From contig JAFGHH010000072.1 in assembly GCA_016930215.1 (NCBI GenBank), positions 1-36,348 of the forward strand: DNA of 36,348 nucleotides, read 5' to 3'. The DNA comes from Deltaproteobacteria bacterium. Its GTDB lineage: Bacteria > Myxococcota_A > Polyangia > DRWM01 > JAAZOP01. A program made the position numbers and the translations under genes. The notes beneath the pieces were generated by a model. The model worked only from the letters and a program-made list of their open reading frames with translations, did not search any database and was not told where the DNA came from. This document shows positions 17,646 to 25,954 of the stretch, piece by piece (position 1 is the stretch's first letter; each line of letters begins with the position of its first letter).

Positions 17646-20177
17646 TCAGAAGGGCACGTCGTCGTCGGGAAGCCCGCCGTCCGGTTCGCTTCCGCCCGCC
17701 GCACCGAAATCCCGGCCATCGCCGACGCCCGCTTCCGGCGTGCCGGCCGCCCGATCCCCCTCCGGCTCGTACCCGAGCGCCCGGTACCCGCGCAGTCGTT
17801 TCTGAAACATGCGCGCCAGCACCGGGACCTTCTCGTCGACGTAGTCGATGACGCGCACCTCGGTCTTGCCGGCGTGCAACCGATGCAGCCGCCCGGCGTA
17901 CTGGACCAGCGACCCCTTCCACGCGAACGGCATCGTCAAGAACAGCGTGTCGAGCCGAGCGTCGTCGAAACCCTCGCCCAGGTACTTCGCCGTCGCCAGC
18001 AGCAACCGCTCCTCCCCGTCGGGAATCGAGGCGAGCCTTGCCGCGACGTCGCGGCGCTGCTTGGCGCTCATCCCGCCGCGCAAGACGACCAGGTTCTTGG
18101 CGAACCCGCGAAGCTTCGACTCGAGCCACTCCAGATGCTCGACGCGCTCGGTCAGCACGATCGGGGAGCGGCCCTCCTCCAGCGCCGCGATCACGTCGTC
18201 CAGGATCATCAAGTTCCGCCGGTCGTGCCCGACCAGCGCGCGGTAGAGGGCCTGGATGCCGGGCTCGGCCGGGACCGCCGGCGCCTCGAACGCCGTAGGC
18301 CTCACGACGAGGCGCCGGACGAAAGCCTGCGACGCCGCCGCATCCCGGACCGAGATCGCGTGGTGGATCGGCCCGCACTGCATGTGGAGGATCGGGTGCA
18401 GCCCGTCGCTTCGGTACGGCGTCGCCGTCAGCCCCAGCACGTACCGCGCCTTGAGCTCCGCCGCGACGCGATCGAACGAGATCGCGGGCAAGTGGTGGCA
18501 TTCGTCGAAGATCACGTGCCCGTACTGCGCGACGGCGTCGTCGACCCGGTCAAGGCGGACGACGCTCTGCACCATCGCGACGTCGATCTTGCCGGTCGGC
18601 TTCTGCGTGCCGGCGCCGATCTGGCCGACGGCCGCTGCGGGGGCGTCGAGGAAGGTCGCGAGCTGCGCGCGCCACTGGTCGAGGATCTGCCCGCGATGGA
18701 CGAGGACCAGCACGTTCCGCGCGCGGGCCGCCGCCAGGAAGATCCCCAACACAGTCTTGCCGGAGCCGGGCGGAGCGACGAAGACGCCGACATCGTGCTG
18801 GAGCATGGCGTCCGCCGCCACCTGCTGTTCGGCCGTCAGCCGCCCCGCGAACGAAACGTCGAGCGGCTCGCCGAGGGTTCGTTCGTCGCGAAGATCGAGC
18901 CCGGCGCCGTGTTGCCCGAGCAGGGCGGCGGCGTCGTCGACGCAGGCCCGCGGGAGTTCGATGAACAGCCCCGAGTCCTTCGCGCAGGTGATGACCCGCG
19001 GCGTGTCGTGGGTGGACAGGCGAGCGGCCTGTCTTCGGTAGAACATCGGGTTCTGGAACGCCGCGATCCGTTTGAGCTGCGTGATCAGGGCCGCCGGCAG
19101 CCCTTCCTTCTCGACGAACAGGCGCTGGGCGAGCACCGCCTGCACCCGTTTCGGGACGGGCTCGGTGATCAGGAGCTGCGCGCGGCGTCCGGACGGCGGT
19201 CGCGTCCACGGCTCGGGGTCCGGGTCGTCCTCCATCGCGGGGAGGCGGAGACCGATCACGCGGCCCTTGCGGGCAGCCTCGACCGCGATCGTCTCGACGA
19301 CGTGCGGCTCGATGCGCACAGCGCCGGCGAGGAGCGCCCACTGGTCGGAGTACGGCACGAGCCGCTCGTCGAGGAAGACGGTGTTGCCGTCCTTCACACG
19401 TTCGGGCTGGAGCGGCAGAGCGATGAGGTTTCCGAACCCGCCCTTCGGCATCGTGTCCTGGTTGGGGAAGAGGCGGTCGTAGGAGGTCATCGCCAACTCG
19501 TGGCGCCGGTTCATCGTTTCGGTGAGGAGGCAGCAGGCCATCTTGCGGGCGGTGGAGGCGGGCACCGGCGCGGCGAAGAAGAACCATGCGTGCGCGCCCT
19601 TGCCGGAGCGCGAGCGTTCGACGGCGACGGGGAGGCCAGCGGCCCGGCAGGTTTCGCGGAACGCGGCGACGTCGTCGGCCCAGCCGAGGCCGTCGAAGTC
19701 GGCGGCGACGAACCAGCAGGTCTCGTCGAGGAGGAGCGGGTAGACGCCGATGACGTGGCGGCCTTCGAGATGCTCGCGCACGACGCGATCGGTGACCGGC
19801 GCGAGTTTCCGGTTGTCGCACTTCGAACACCTCGTCCGCGGCTTGTCGCAGAGGGCCGGGGACCATTCGTTATCGCAGACCGGCGAGTACCCCTGCGTGC
19901 CCTTCCGACTCTCCCAACGCTTCGGGAAGACGTCCTCCCGGCCGCGAAACAACCGGCGGAACAGCGCGACCCGTTCGGCCATCGTCGCCGGCGGAGGCAC
20001 CGACCACGTCGGCCCGGCTGGCCGGTCTCGCGCCTCTCCCGCGCCCTCGATGAGGCCCGCCTCCAGCGCCGCGATCCGGTCCGCCGCCGCAGCCCGTTCT
20101 CGTTCCAGTTCCGCCAGCCGCGCCTTCTGGCGCGCGATCTCGGCGAGGGTGTCGTCGCGGCAGGGCATGGACGGCAT
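17646..20177 (-). CDS. TOTE-type archaeo-eukaryotic primase fused to SF2 helicase
   Basis: An 843-residue fusion. Residues about 8-45 form a charged coiled coil. Residues about 66-290 match the primase domain named for TOTE conflict systems: a Cys cluster (C101, C110, C117, C120), the metal-binding DFD (D160, D162) in FVAADFDG, and SGKGAHAW with H196, the usual AEP catalytic His. The SF2 helicase then shows Walker A APPGSGKT (468-475), VIFDECHHL (DECH 558-561), LTATPYR (584-589), and YLGEGFDD and QYAGRLHRL near the end. No nuclease domain was recognised at the C-terminus, which ends in a Gly/Asp/Pro-rich tail. The start is ATG 20,177 or 20,168; neither has a Shine-Dalgarno sequence. It is divergent from the AlbA_2 gene across 147 bp. 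Likely role: nucleic-acid recognition and remodelling in a mobile conflict or defence system. Confidence 0.88.
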   Translation of the reverse strand: MPSMPCRDDTLAEIARQKARLAELERERAAAADRIAALEAGLIEGAGEARDRPAGPTWSVPPPATMAERVALFRRLFRGREDVFPKRWESRKGTQGYSPVCDNEWSPALCDKPRTRCSKCDNRKLAPVTDRVVREHLEGRHVIGVYPLLLDETCWFVAADFDGLGWADDVAAFRETCRAAGLPVAVERSRSGKGAHAWFFFAAPVPASTARKMACCLLTETMNRRHELAMTSYDRLFPNQDTMPKGGFGNLIALPLQPERVKDGNTVFLDERLVPYSDQWALLAGAVRIEPHVVETIAVEAARKGRVIGLRLPAMEDDPDPEPWTRPPSGRRAQLLITEPVPKRVQAVLAQRLFVEKEGLPAALITQLKRIAAFQNPMFYRRQAARLSTHDTPRVITCAKDSGLFIELPRACVDDAAALLGQHGAGLDLRDERTLGEPLDVSFAGRLTAEQQVAADAMLQHDVGVFVAPPGSGKTVLGIFLAAARARNVLVLVHRGQILDQWRAQLATFLDAPAAAVGQIGAGTQKPTGKIDVAMVQSVVRLDRVDDAVAQYGHVIFDECHHLPAISFDRVAAELKARYVLGLTATPYRSDGLHPILHMQCGPIHHAISVRDAAASQAFVRRLVVRPTAFEAPAVPAEPGIQALYRALVGHDRRNLMILDDVIAALEEGRSPIVLTERVEHLEWLESKLRGFAKNLVVLRGGMSAKQRRDVAARLASIPDGEERLLLATAKYLGEGFDDARLDTLFLTMPFAWKGSLVQYAGRLHRLHAGKTEVRVIDYVDEKVPVLARMFQKRLRGYRALGYEPEGDRAAGTPEAGVGDGRDFGAAGGSEPDGGLPDDDVPF

Positions 20178-20288
20178 GTTGGATCATGTGCCGCGAAAGA
20201 GCCAAGCTGCGTCCTTCTCGCACGTTCTTCTCGGCCGGGCCGTGCGCCGTGCGGCCGGCGCGGCGCCGCGCGGGATCCGTCCTCGTGG

Positions 20289-20317
20289 TTGCCACGCGAC
20301 CGACCGCGCGATAGCGT
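20289..20317 (+). promoter_or_regulatory. Candidate leaderless promoter of the AlbA_2 gene
   Basis: TTGCCA (20,289-20,294), 17 bp, TAGCGT (20,312-20,317), then 7 nt to the ATG at 20,325. The gene has no Shine-Dalgarno sequence. The -35 box matches five of six consensus bases; the -10 box is weaker, but shares the TAG..T form seen before other genes here. Confidence 0.45.
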
Positions 20318-20324
20318 CCGGTCC

Positions 20325-22001
20325 ATGAGCGAGGTCGAGGACCGCGGCATCTGCGAGGACCAGCAGACGGACTGCAAGTCGCTGCGCCTGGTGTCGGGGC
20401 GCGCCGCGGACTTCACGGAGCTGGCACACGACTGCGTGGCGTTCGCCAACGGGACCGGTGGACGCATCGTGATCGGCGTCGAGGATGGGGAGGCGTGTCC
20501 GCCCGCCGACCAGCGCGTCGAGCCGTCGCTGCTCGACCGGATCCGCAAGCGCGTGGGCGAGCTGACGGTCAACGTCCAGGTGCTTCCGGCGCTCCAGCGC
20601 GACCGCAATGGCGGAGAGTACGTCATCGTCAGCATCCCCCGCAGCGTCGGGGTCGCGTCCACGAGCGACGGGCGCTACTTCGTGCGGGTCGGCGACACCT
20701 GCCGCCCGGTCGTCGGCGACGACGTGCTCCGGCTCGCAGACGAACGACCCGCCGTGCCCTGGGAGACGATGACGTCCCTGCGCACGTCGACGGCCGCGAC
20801 CGACCGAACGAAGCTCGCGAAGTGGACGGCGGCGATTCGTGCGTCGGGCCGGGTCAACGCCTCCGTGAAGGAGAAGTCGGACCAGGAGTTGCTCGACCAC
20901 TACGCCCTCGCGCGCGGCGGGACGTTGACGAACCTCGGCGTGCTGCTGCTGGGCACCGCCGCGGAGCGCGCCAAGCTCGGCAGCGCCCCCATCGTCCAGG
21001 CACTCAAGTTCGACGAGCGGGGCGAGAAGGTCAGCAAGCAGGTCTGGGACGATGATGCCCTCTCCCCGATCGAGTTGATCGACGCGATCTGGGCGTCGGT
21101 GCCCGACTTTCGCGAGAGCTACGAGTTGCCCGATGGGATGTTCCGAACCGCGGTCCCGGCCTTCGAGGAGGCCGTCGTCCGCGAGCTGCTGGTCAACGCG
21201 CTCGTCCACCGTCCGTACACCCAACGCGGCGACATTTTCCTGAACCTCCACCCGGACCGGCTGGAGGTCGTCAATCCGGGACGGCTGCCGATCGGCGTCT
21301 CGCCCCGGAACATCCTGCACGTCACCCGCCGCAGGAACGAGGCGATGGCACGGGTGTTCCACGACCTGGGCCTGATGGAGCGAGAGGGCAGCGGTTTCGA
21401 CCTGCTCTACGAACGGCTCCTCGCCAGCGGCCGCGGGGCACCCACGGTGCGGGAGGGGACGGACTCGGTCCACGTCACCATCCCGCGGCGGGTGATCCAG
21501 CCCGGCGTGATCCGACTCGTCGCCGAGGCCGACAAGAGGTACCAACTCACGCAGCGCGAGCGAATCGCCCTCGCGCTGTTGGCGCAGACCGACGGACTCT
21601 CGGCGGCCGAACTCGTGACGCGACTGGAACTTGACGATCCGGCGGCGCTCCGGCCCTGGCTTGGCCGCCTTGCGGATTTGGGTCTTGTCGAGCAGACCGG
21701 GAGAACAAGAGCAGTGCGCTACTTCGTGCCGGCGCCTCTGCTCCGGAAGGCCAGCCTCGACAAGCGCACGACGCTGGCCCGAGTGCAGCCGCACCGACTG
21801 CGGGCGCTGATCCTGGAGGACCTCGAGCGGTTTCCGGACTCGGGGCGCGCAGACATCCACCGACGGATCGGCGCCGAGATCCACGTCAAGTCGATCGCCC
21901 GAACGCTCGACGCGCTGCTCAAGGAGGGGCAGATCGTCGCCAGCGGTGAGCGCCGTTGGCGGACGTACCGGCTATCGCCCCCTAAAGGACAAGCGCCATG
22001 A
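20325..22001 (+). CDS. AlbA_2 (Schlafen-type) domain protein with GHKL-like ATPase domain
   Basis: A 558-residue protein of the family often labelled 'putative DNA-binding protein/transcriptional regulator' or RecG-like. The N-terminal AlbA_2 domain shows EDQQTDCKSLRL and the hallmark FANGTGGRIVIGVEDG (residues about 40-55). Around 285-310 the ATPase-like region reads EEAVVRELLVNALVHRPYTQRG, followed by NPGRLPIGVSPRNI. The last about 150 residues look like two winged-helix units (LTQRERIALALLAQTDGLSAAELV and a second near residue 500). The start is the ATG at 20,325; the frame stays open far upstream, but there it is antisense to the helicase gene. Members of this family occur in phages, islands and defence loci, as regulators or effectors. 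The divergent layout with the primase-helicase suggests shared regulation or a joint system; this is inference. Confidence 0.87.
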   Translation: MSEVEDRGICEDQQTDCKSLRLVSGRAADFTELAHDCVAFANGTGGRIVIGVEDGEACPPADQRVEPSLLDRIRKRVGELTVNVQVLPALQRDRNGGEYVIVSIPRSVGVASTSDGRYFVRVGDTCRPVVGDDVLRLADERPAVPWETMTSLRTSTAATDRTKLAKWTAAIRASGRVNASVKEKSDQELLDHYALARGGTLTNLGVLLLGTAAERAKLGSAPIVQALKFDERGEKVSKQVWDDDALSPIELIDAIWASVPDFRESYELPDGMFRTAVPAFEEAVVRELLVNALVHRPYTQRGDIFLNLHPDRLEVVNPGRLPIGVSPRNILHVTRRRNEAMARVFHDLGLMEREGSGFDLLYERLLASGRGAPTVREGTDSVHVTIPRRVIQPGVIRLVAEADKRYQLTQRERIALALLAQTDGLSAAELVTRLELDDPAALRPWLGRLADLGLVEQTGRTRAVRYFVPAPLLRKASLDKRTTLARVQPHRLRALILEDLERFPDSGRADIHRRIGAEIHVKSIARTLDALLKEGQIVASGERRWRTYRLSPPKGQAP

Positions 22002-22060
22002 ACCCGGCAAATGGACGGCCGGCGCGGGCCGCGAACCAGCTGGAATAACAGCAGCTATCA

Positions 22061-22087
22061 AAAGGACATGTCTCGGCGATGTCCTTT
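22061..22087 (-). terminator. Hairpin terminator between convergent genes
   Basis: AAAGGACAT and ATGTCCTTT form a 9-bp stem with a 9-nt loop. Read on the minus strand it is followed by TTTT, so it would terminate the CxxC gene ending at 22,126. The right arm (GTCCTTTAGG, 22,081-22,090) can alternatively pair with CCTAAAGGAC inside the end of the AlbA_2 gene (21,981-21,990). No T run follows on the plus strand. Confidence 0.6.
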
Positions 22088-22125
22088 AGGCACCGCGTCT
22101 ACCAACCCCGACCGTCGTCGACCTG

Positions 22126-22491
22126 TTACCCCGCCTCCTCGTCGTCATCGAACCGGATCACCCCGGCACCGATGTCGCGGGCGTAGGCGCGCAGGTGACG
22201 CAGGACGATGATGGCGCAGAATTGGAGGGCCTGGATGTCACGCTGGGAGAGGTCCAGGCCTCGATGCACGAGGAAGCCACGCCGGCCACCGAGGCTCTCA
22301 CGGTGGCAGCGCTCCACGGGCTGGCGCTCGACGACCGACTCGTTGTAGAACTGCGCCGGCCGCACCATCCCGCACAGCGGACAACGGATCAGCCCGCGCG
22401 GCTCCGCCGCGAAGACGTAGGGCACCTCGTCGTCGACGCCGTCGTCCCGCGCCCACCCGTCATCGTCCCAGTCGTCGCTCCCGTTCGTCAT
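22126..22491 (-). CDS. Small CxxC protein ('GMVRPA/SLGGRRGF' family)
   Basis: A 121-residue protein with AGGAGG 9 nt before the ATG. An acidic N-terminus (SDDWDDDGWARDDGVDDE) precedes IRCPLCGMVRPAQFYNESVV (C37, C40), then ERQPVERCHRESLGGRRGF (C62, H63), a helical segment (DIQALQFCAIIVLRHLRAYA) and an acidic end. The CPLC and CH pairs could bind one zinc, but this is inference; I do not recognise the family. The C-terminal half is repeated as a fragment at 28,543-28,740 and the CxxC part at about 16,840-16,905. Its start codon overlaps the stop of the upstream ORF by one base (TGATG), so the two are probably translationally coupled. Confidence 0.75.
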   Translation of the reverse strand: MTNGSDDWDDDGWARDDGVDDEVPYVFAAEPRGLIRCPLCGMVRPAQFYNESVVERQPVERCHRESLGGRRGFLVHRGLDLSQRDIQALQFCAIIVLRHLRAYARDIGAGVIRFDDDEEAG

Positions 22492-22865
22492 CACCCCTGT
22501 CCTCCTTCCTCTTCGGACTCGTCCTCGCCGCCGCTCGGAGAAGCGCCGGCAACACCAGGAGGCCGGCGTTGCGCACCGCACAGCGCTTCTTGTGCGCCGC
22601 TCACCTCGACGACGCGGATCAGCGCCCCGAGGATCTCGACCGCGGCCGAGAGCTGGGCATTTCCTATGCAGGAAATGGCCAATTCGGCGAGACGTGTTAC
22701 GGTGCTACGGTCAACCGGCCATGGCGGGACATCGACGGACGTCGTCGGAGCGGGTCGGTCGGACGAAGTACCCGGAAGGTCGTGATCGCGAGCTACAGCC
22801 GGACCAGGACGGACACAACCAGACGTAATCTCAGATGAATTCGACTCCCGGCGCCTCCACTGCAT
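22491..22865 (-). CDS. Small acidic-tailed ORF running out of the middle repeat
   Basis: A 124-codon frame whose only ATG (22,865) lies just outside the 21-bp ssrA-like repeat, which it crosses (MQWRRRESN is translated from it). From about residue 50 the sequence looks like a genuine helical protein: DRSTVTRLAELAISCIGNAQLSA followed by AVEILGALIRVVEV, ending with the acidic EDESEEEGG. It stops at TGA overlapping the ATG of the CxxC gene. Either the reading frame was completed by the insertion junction, or a non-canonical internal start is used; no good GTG or ATG exists between. Function unknown. Coding of the C-terminal 75 residues is more credible than that of the N-terminal part. Confidence 0.45.
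   Translation of the reverse strand: MQWRRRESNSSEITSGCVRPGPAVARDHDLPGTSSDRPAPTTSVDVPPWPVDRSTVTRLAELAISCIGNAQLSAAVEILGALIRVVEVSGAQEALCGAQRRPPGVAGASPSGGEDESEEEGGQG
22840..22860 (+). repeat. ssrA 3'-end repeat, copy 2 (junction between the two modules)
   Basis: Exact copy of the 21 bases at 17,390-17,410, containing CGACTCCCGGCGCCTCCA. Bases before (AGATGAA) do not match the ssrA T-stem, so this is not a tRNA or tmRNA gene. It is the right border of module 1 and the left border of module 2. Confidence 0.85.
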
Positions 22866-22873
22866 AGGTACGC

Positions 22874-22915
22874 GGAAGCGCGACTTATGCCGAGCTCGGC
22901 ATAAGTCGCGCTTCC
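22874..22915. repeat. 42-bp perfect palindrome next to repeat copy 2
   Basis: GGAAGCGCGACTTATGCCGA-G and its exact reverse complement meet with no loop (centre GAGCTC, between 22,894 and 22,895). Flanking bases (C on both sides) do not pair. It starts 13 bp right of the repeat copy and 43 bp beyond the stop of the nucleotidyltransferase gene. It could be an operator, a recombination accessory site or a cruciform/terminator; it lacks a T run on either side. Confidence 0.9.
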
Positions 22916-22958
22916 CGACGGTCGTCTCCAGTAGACTGCTCGAGGCCAGACAAAGGCC

Positions 22959-23549
22959 TCAGCGGGCGCCCCGTTGCCGCCAAGCGTCCAGCCGCCGCCC
23001 GACGGCCGCAGCCTCGGCCTCGCCGTAGAGCCGCTCCACCGCCACCTGCAGGTTGAGGTCGATCCGCTTCGGGTCGCCGATCGCGTGGTCCATCTCGGTC
23101 ATGTACCGCGCGACCAGGGTCTCCCGGTCCAGGCCGTGACGCCGATGCAGCGCCTGGATGCCTGCGAGGTCGCCCTCATGGCACCGCATGATCTTGCTCA
23201 GCGCGAGATCGTGCTTCTCCAGCACGAAGACCTCCAGATGCTGCAGCTCCGGCATCACGCGCACGAGCCGCGATTCGTACTGGTACGGGGCATCCGCGAC
23301 CCCCGCGTCACCCACGGGAATCTGCAGCCCCGTCACCTCCCGCGCGCGCTCGGCGGCGGGCTGCACCGCGGCCAGATCCGTCTCCCAGGTGTCGATGTCG
23401 GTCGTCCCGGTGTCGAGCTGATAGCCGACCGCCAGGGCGCTCCCGCCCAGTAGGACGACTCGTGCGCGCCCGGGCAGACTCGCATCGATCGCCGCGAGGA
23501 ACCGCCGCAGCTCCGTCGCGTCGAACCGCCGCAGACCCTCAGGCGGCAT
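22959..23549 (-). CDS. AbiEii-like nucleotidyltransferase (DUF6036-type)
   Basis: A 196-residue protein. The nucleotidyltransferase signature is clear: VVLLGGSALAVGYQLDTG (GGS at 35-37) followed by TTDIDTWE with the metal-binding D51 and D53. This pattern is shared by AbiEii/MenT-type toxins and DUF6036 proteins. The rest (LEVFVLEKHDLALSKIMRCHEGDLAGIQALHRR) matches the usual Lys/Asp-containing helical part. Its start overlaps the end of the upstream winged-helix gene by 11 bp, the order regulator/antitoxin first and transferase second, as in AbiE-type type IV toxin-antitoxin systems. Predicted action: transfer of nucleotides to a tRNA or protein; the target is unknown. Confidence 0.85.
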   Translation of the reverse strand: MPPEGLRRFDATELRRFLAAIDASLPGRARVVLLGGSALAVGYQLDTGTTDIDTWETDLAAVQPAAERAREVTGLQIPVGDAGVADAPYQYESRLVRVMPELQHLEVFVLEKHDLALSKIMRCHEGDLAGIQALHRRHGLDRETLVARYMTEMDHAIGDPKRIDLNLQVAVERLYGEAEAAAVGRRLDAWRQRGAR

Positions 23550-24291
23550 CGACGAACCTCTCGAACAACGAACGGAACGATTCGAGGTCCATGTTCATCC
23601 GGAATCCCCAGCGACGGGCCACGTCCGGCGCCCGTTCCTCCGCGAGCCGTCGTGCCAGCTTCGACTCGCCCGACGCAGAGAAGAAGTCGCGCGTCAGCGT
23701 CCGCCGGAGATCGAACAGCGGCTTGGCCCACCCCCGCAGCTCGTCATCACCGGACAACCCGGCCGTCAGCTCCAGGAAGAACCCCACCCCGTGCCGCTCG
23801 CGAAGGTCGCGAGCGAACGCCTGCAGTCTTGCCGGATCCACCCGCCGCCGCACCTTGTGGATGCAGACCGGCAACGCCCGAGCCACCGCGGGATCCCGAT
23901 GCGCCAACGCCACACCTCGGACGAGCACCTCCTCCACGGGCCGCTCGACCACAGTCACCGGCTCCGCGAGAACCGGCGCCCCGAGCGACCGCAACTCGGC
24001 GCGCGTCCGCGCCGCGTCGTCTTCCTCCGGGATCTCGGCCGCGGGCTGGACCAGCGCCTCCAGCACCGCAGCCAACGGATGGCCACGGTTCGCTCGGAAC
24101 GACTCGGCACCGGTGCCTCGGTCCGCTACCACCACGCCCGCCCGGCGCATCCGCTGCAACTCCCGGTAGGCGCCGGCGAAGGCGACGCCCGCAAGGTCCG
24201 CCAAGCGGGCAGCGGAACCGGTCTCGTTGGACTTCCACAAGACTTCCAGAAGCCTGCGACGAACCTTGGAAGTGACAAGGAAATCAAGCAC
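23539..24291 (-). CDS. Winged-helix protein paired with the nucleotidyltransferase (putative antitoxin/regulator)
   Basis: A 250-residue protein starting with GTG. Residues 1-75 are an ArsR/MarR-like winged helix: LVTSKVRRRLLEVLWKS, SAARLADLAGVAFAGAYREL (recognition region), MRRAGVVVADRG (wing). The C-terminal part contains a second globular region (RLQAFARDLRERHGVGFFLEL) and a basic/aromatic end (RRWGFRMNMDLESFRSLFERFVDAA). It is co-directional and overlapping with the transferase gene, consistent with a transcription-regulating antitoxin as in AbiEi. No Shine-Dalgarno sequence precedes the GTG; a candidate promoter places the transcript start at or near this codon. Confidence 0.75.
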   Translation of the reverse strand: MLDFLVTSKVRRRLLEVLWKSNETGSAARLADLAGVAFAGAYRELQRMRRAGVVVADRGTGAESFRANRGHPLAAVLEALVQPAAEIPEEDDAARTRAELRSLGAPVLAEPVTVVERPVEEVLVRGVALAHRDPAVARALPVCIHKVRRRVDPARLQAFARDLRERHGVGFFLELTAGLSGDDELRGWAKPLFDLRRTLTRDFFSASGESKLARRLAEERAPDVARRWGFRMNMDLESFRSLFERFVDAA

Positions 24292-24297
24292 AAGAGA

Positions 24298-24325
24298 TCT
24301 ATATCACAAAATGGGATAATATCAA
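24298..24325 (-). promoter_or_regulatory. Promoter of the winged-helix/nucleotidyltransferase pair
   Basis: Read on the minus strand: TTGATA (24,325-24,320), 16 bp, TATAGA (24,303-24,298), then 6 nt to the GTG start. This is the most AT-rich patch in the window, and its -35 box overlaps the stop codon of the upstream NERD-helicase gene. The spacer holds a short inverted TATC...GATA that could be an autoregulatory operator. Confidence 0.6.
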
Positions 24326-25947
24326 CTACCCGGGAACAGTTGCGGGTCGAAGTCCTCCGCCGCGGCGACGATCCGCAACACGGCCAGCGCCCGCGTAATT
24401 GCGATGTGCAGCCGCACGGCGCGGTCCGCCGGCTCCAGGAGGTGCAGGTCGGTCACGACCACGGCCGGTCGCTCCAGCCCCTTGAACCGCAAGAACGTCT
24501 CGCCGACGACGTGCGACTCCAACTCCGCGTCGGTCGCCGGCACCAGCTTGTGGCGGCCGACCTGGCCCGGACGCAACACCGAGTCCTCGTGCGACCGACC
24601 CCCGACCGACAACACCGCGATGTCGCCCGGCGCCAGCTTCTCGCTGAGGAGCTTGTCGACCTCCAAGGCCACCTTGTCGGGCACCGCCGAACGGCGCGGG
24701 CAGCGGACGAGGCGGATCGTCCCGTCCTTGACCGCCGCCGCGACGGCCGTCTCGTCGTGCGGCCGCCCGAGGCACCGCTCCGCGAGCGCCTGGATCCCGG
24801 CCGGACACCGGTACGGCTGCCGCAGGCTGCAACGGGCCCACGACCGATCCTGGGGTAGCGCACGGTCGGGCCAGAACGCCTGCGCCGGGTCGTGGAACGC
24901 CCACAGCCGACGCTCCTGGGCCAGCTCCGTCACCAGCAGCCAGTCCCCCGCCGAGAAGTCCTGCGCCTCGTCGATGATGACGACGTCCCATCGCTCGGCC
25001 ACCTTCGGCAACGCCTCCGAGGCGGCCCGCAGCGACACGTTCTCCCAGAACGTCGCCGACGAGTAGTCGCCCACCTCCAGCTTCGCCTGGCGCAGCAGCT
25101 CGACCGCGAGGCCGCGCACCGTCTGGACCGTGATGCCGTCCACCTTGGTCTGCTCGGCCAGCCACCGCGCCAGCGCCGCGGTGAAGCAGAGCACGAGCAC
25201 CCGTTTCCCCTCGGCGGCGAATCGCACGGCCGCCTCGCGCGCCAGGAGCGTCTTGCCGGCGCCGGCGCCGCCCTCGACGAGCAGCGACTCGTTGCCCGAG
25301 ACGAGCTGCAGCACCGCGAGCTGCCGCTCGTCGAGCTTCACGAGTCTATCGGCATCGAGTTTTGCGCGATGCCCGAGCGCCAGCTTCGGGGTCCAGGTCT
25401 CGCCCCACAGGTTGTGGATGCGGTCGATCCAGTGCTTCGGGACGTCGAAGGGTGCCGGCAGGCAGCGTTCGACCAGCGGCGGGAGCGCTTTGCCCATCCA
25501 CGCCAGGTCCTGCGACCCGAGCACCCGGCCGACGAGGTCGTCCTGCGTCGGTCCGGCGTCGAACGCGGTGTCGGGAAAACAGGTGGCGACGCCGAAGGCG
25601 GGTGGCGGGCATCCTTCCTTGCGCAGACGACCGGCCAGCTCGTGGGCGAGCTTCAGCGCCTGTTCGCGCGGCGGCGGGCGCAGCTCGCGGCCGTTCTGGA
25701 ACCAGCGTCCGTCCTTGAGCTCGATGCTGCCGCCCTTGACCTCCAGGACGAGCAGTCCGCGGCCGGGGATGGCGAACACGAAGTCGCCTTCGCCGTCGAA
25801 CTTCTCCCCGACGCGCAGGCGCAGCGAGTGCCACGCGAACCATCCCTCGGGGAGCTGCGCGGCGAGCGCCTCGTAGACGCGCTCCTCGGCGCGTGATTCG
25901 GTGTGCCTGGGCCGCTCGCGCGGCCACAACCCGGGACGGATGGCCAT
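24322..25947 (-). CDS. NERD nuclease-like domain fused to SF1 (UvrD/Rep-like) helicase
   Basis: A 541-residue protein. Residues about 18-120 are a NERD (nuclease-related) domain: [33 protein letters not shown] with D55, E69 and K71, the restriction-endonuclease-like D...ExK pattern. The SF1 helicase follows: [12 protein letters not shown] (Walker A 226-233), [24 protein letters not shown] (326-330), [25 protein letters not shown] and IAITRAL (motif VI). The second helicase lobe is short, common in NERD-helicases. Start choice: ATG 25,947 fits a leaderless promoter (TTGACA at 25,983-25,978); ATG 25,956 has a GAGGG 8 nt upstream and is the alternative. Such fusions are found in mobile islands and defence loci; DNA degradation is inferred. 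Confidence 0.87.
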   Translation of the reverse strand: MAIRPGLWPRERPRHTESRAEERVYEALAAQLPEGWFAWHSLRLRVGEKFDGEGDFVFAIPGRGLLVLEVKGGSIELKDGRWFQNGRELRPPPREQALKLAHELAGRLRKEGCPPPAFGVATCFPDTAFDAGPTQDDLVGRVLGSQDLAWMGKALPPLVERCLPAPFDVPKHWIDRIHNLWGETWTPKLALGHRAKLDADRLVKLDERQLAVLQLVSGNESLLVEGGAGAGKTLLAREAAVRFAAEGKRVLVLCFTAALARWLAEQTKVDGITVQTVRGLAVELLRQAKLEVGDYSSATFWENVSLRAASEALPKVAERWDVVIIDEAQDFSAGDWLLVTELAQERRLWAFHDPAQAFWPDRALPQDRSWARCSLRQPYRCPAGIQALAERCLGRPHDETAVAAAVKDGTIRLVRCPRRSAVPDKVALEVDKLLSEKLAPGDIAVLSVGGRSHEDSVLRPGQVGRHKLVPATDAELESHVVGETFLRFKGLERPAVVVTDLHLLEPADRAVRLHIAITRALAVLRIVAAAEDFDPQLFPGS

Positions 25948-25954
25948 CCCCGGC

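Noticed and set aside
17417-17719. A possible integrase C-terminus next to ssrA on the minus strand
   Set aside because: No recombinase motif (the Arg-His-x-x-Arg or the catalytic Tyr context) is visible in the short frames there; they overlap the helicase end or are low-complexity.
17562-20324. Upstream extension of the AlbA_2 gene by more than 900 codons
   Set aside because: The extension is antisense to the primase-helicase and has no domain; AlbA_2 homology starts right after ATG 20,325.
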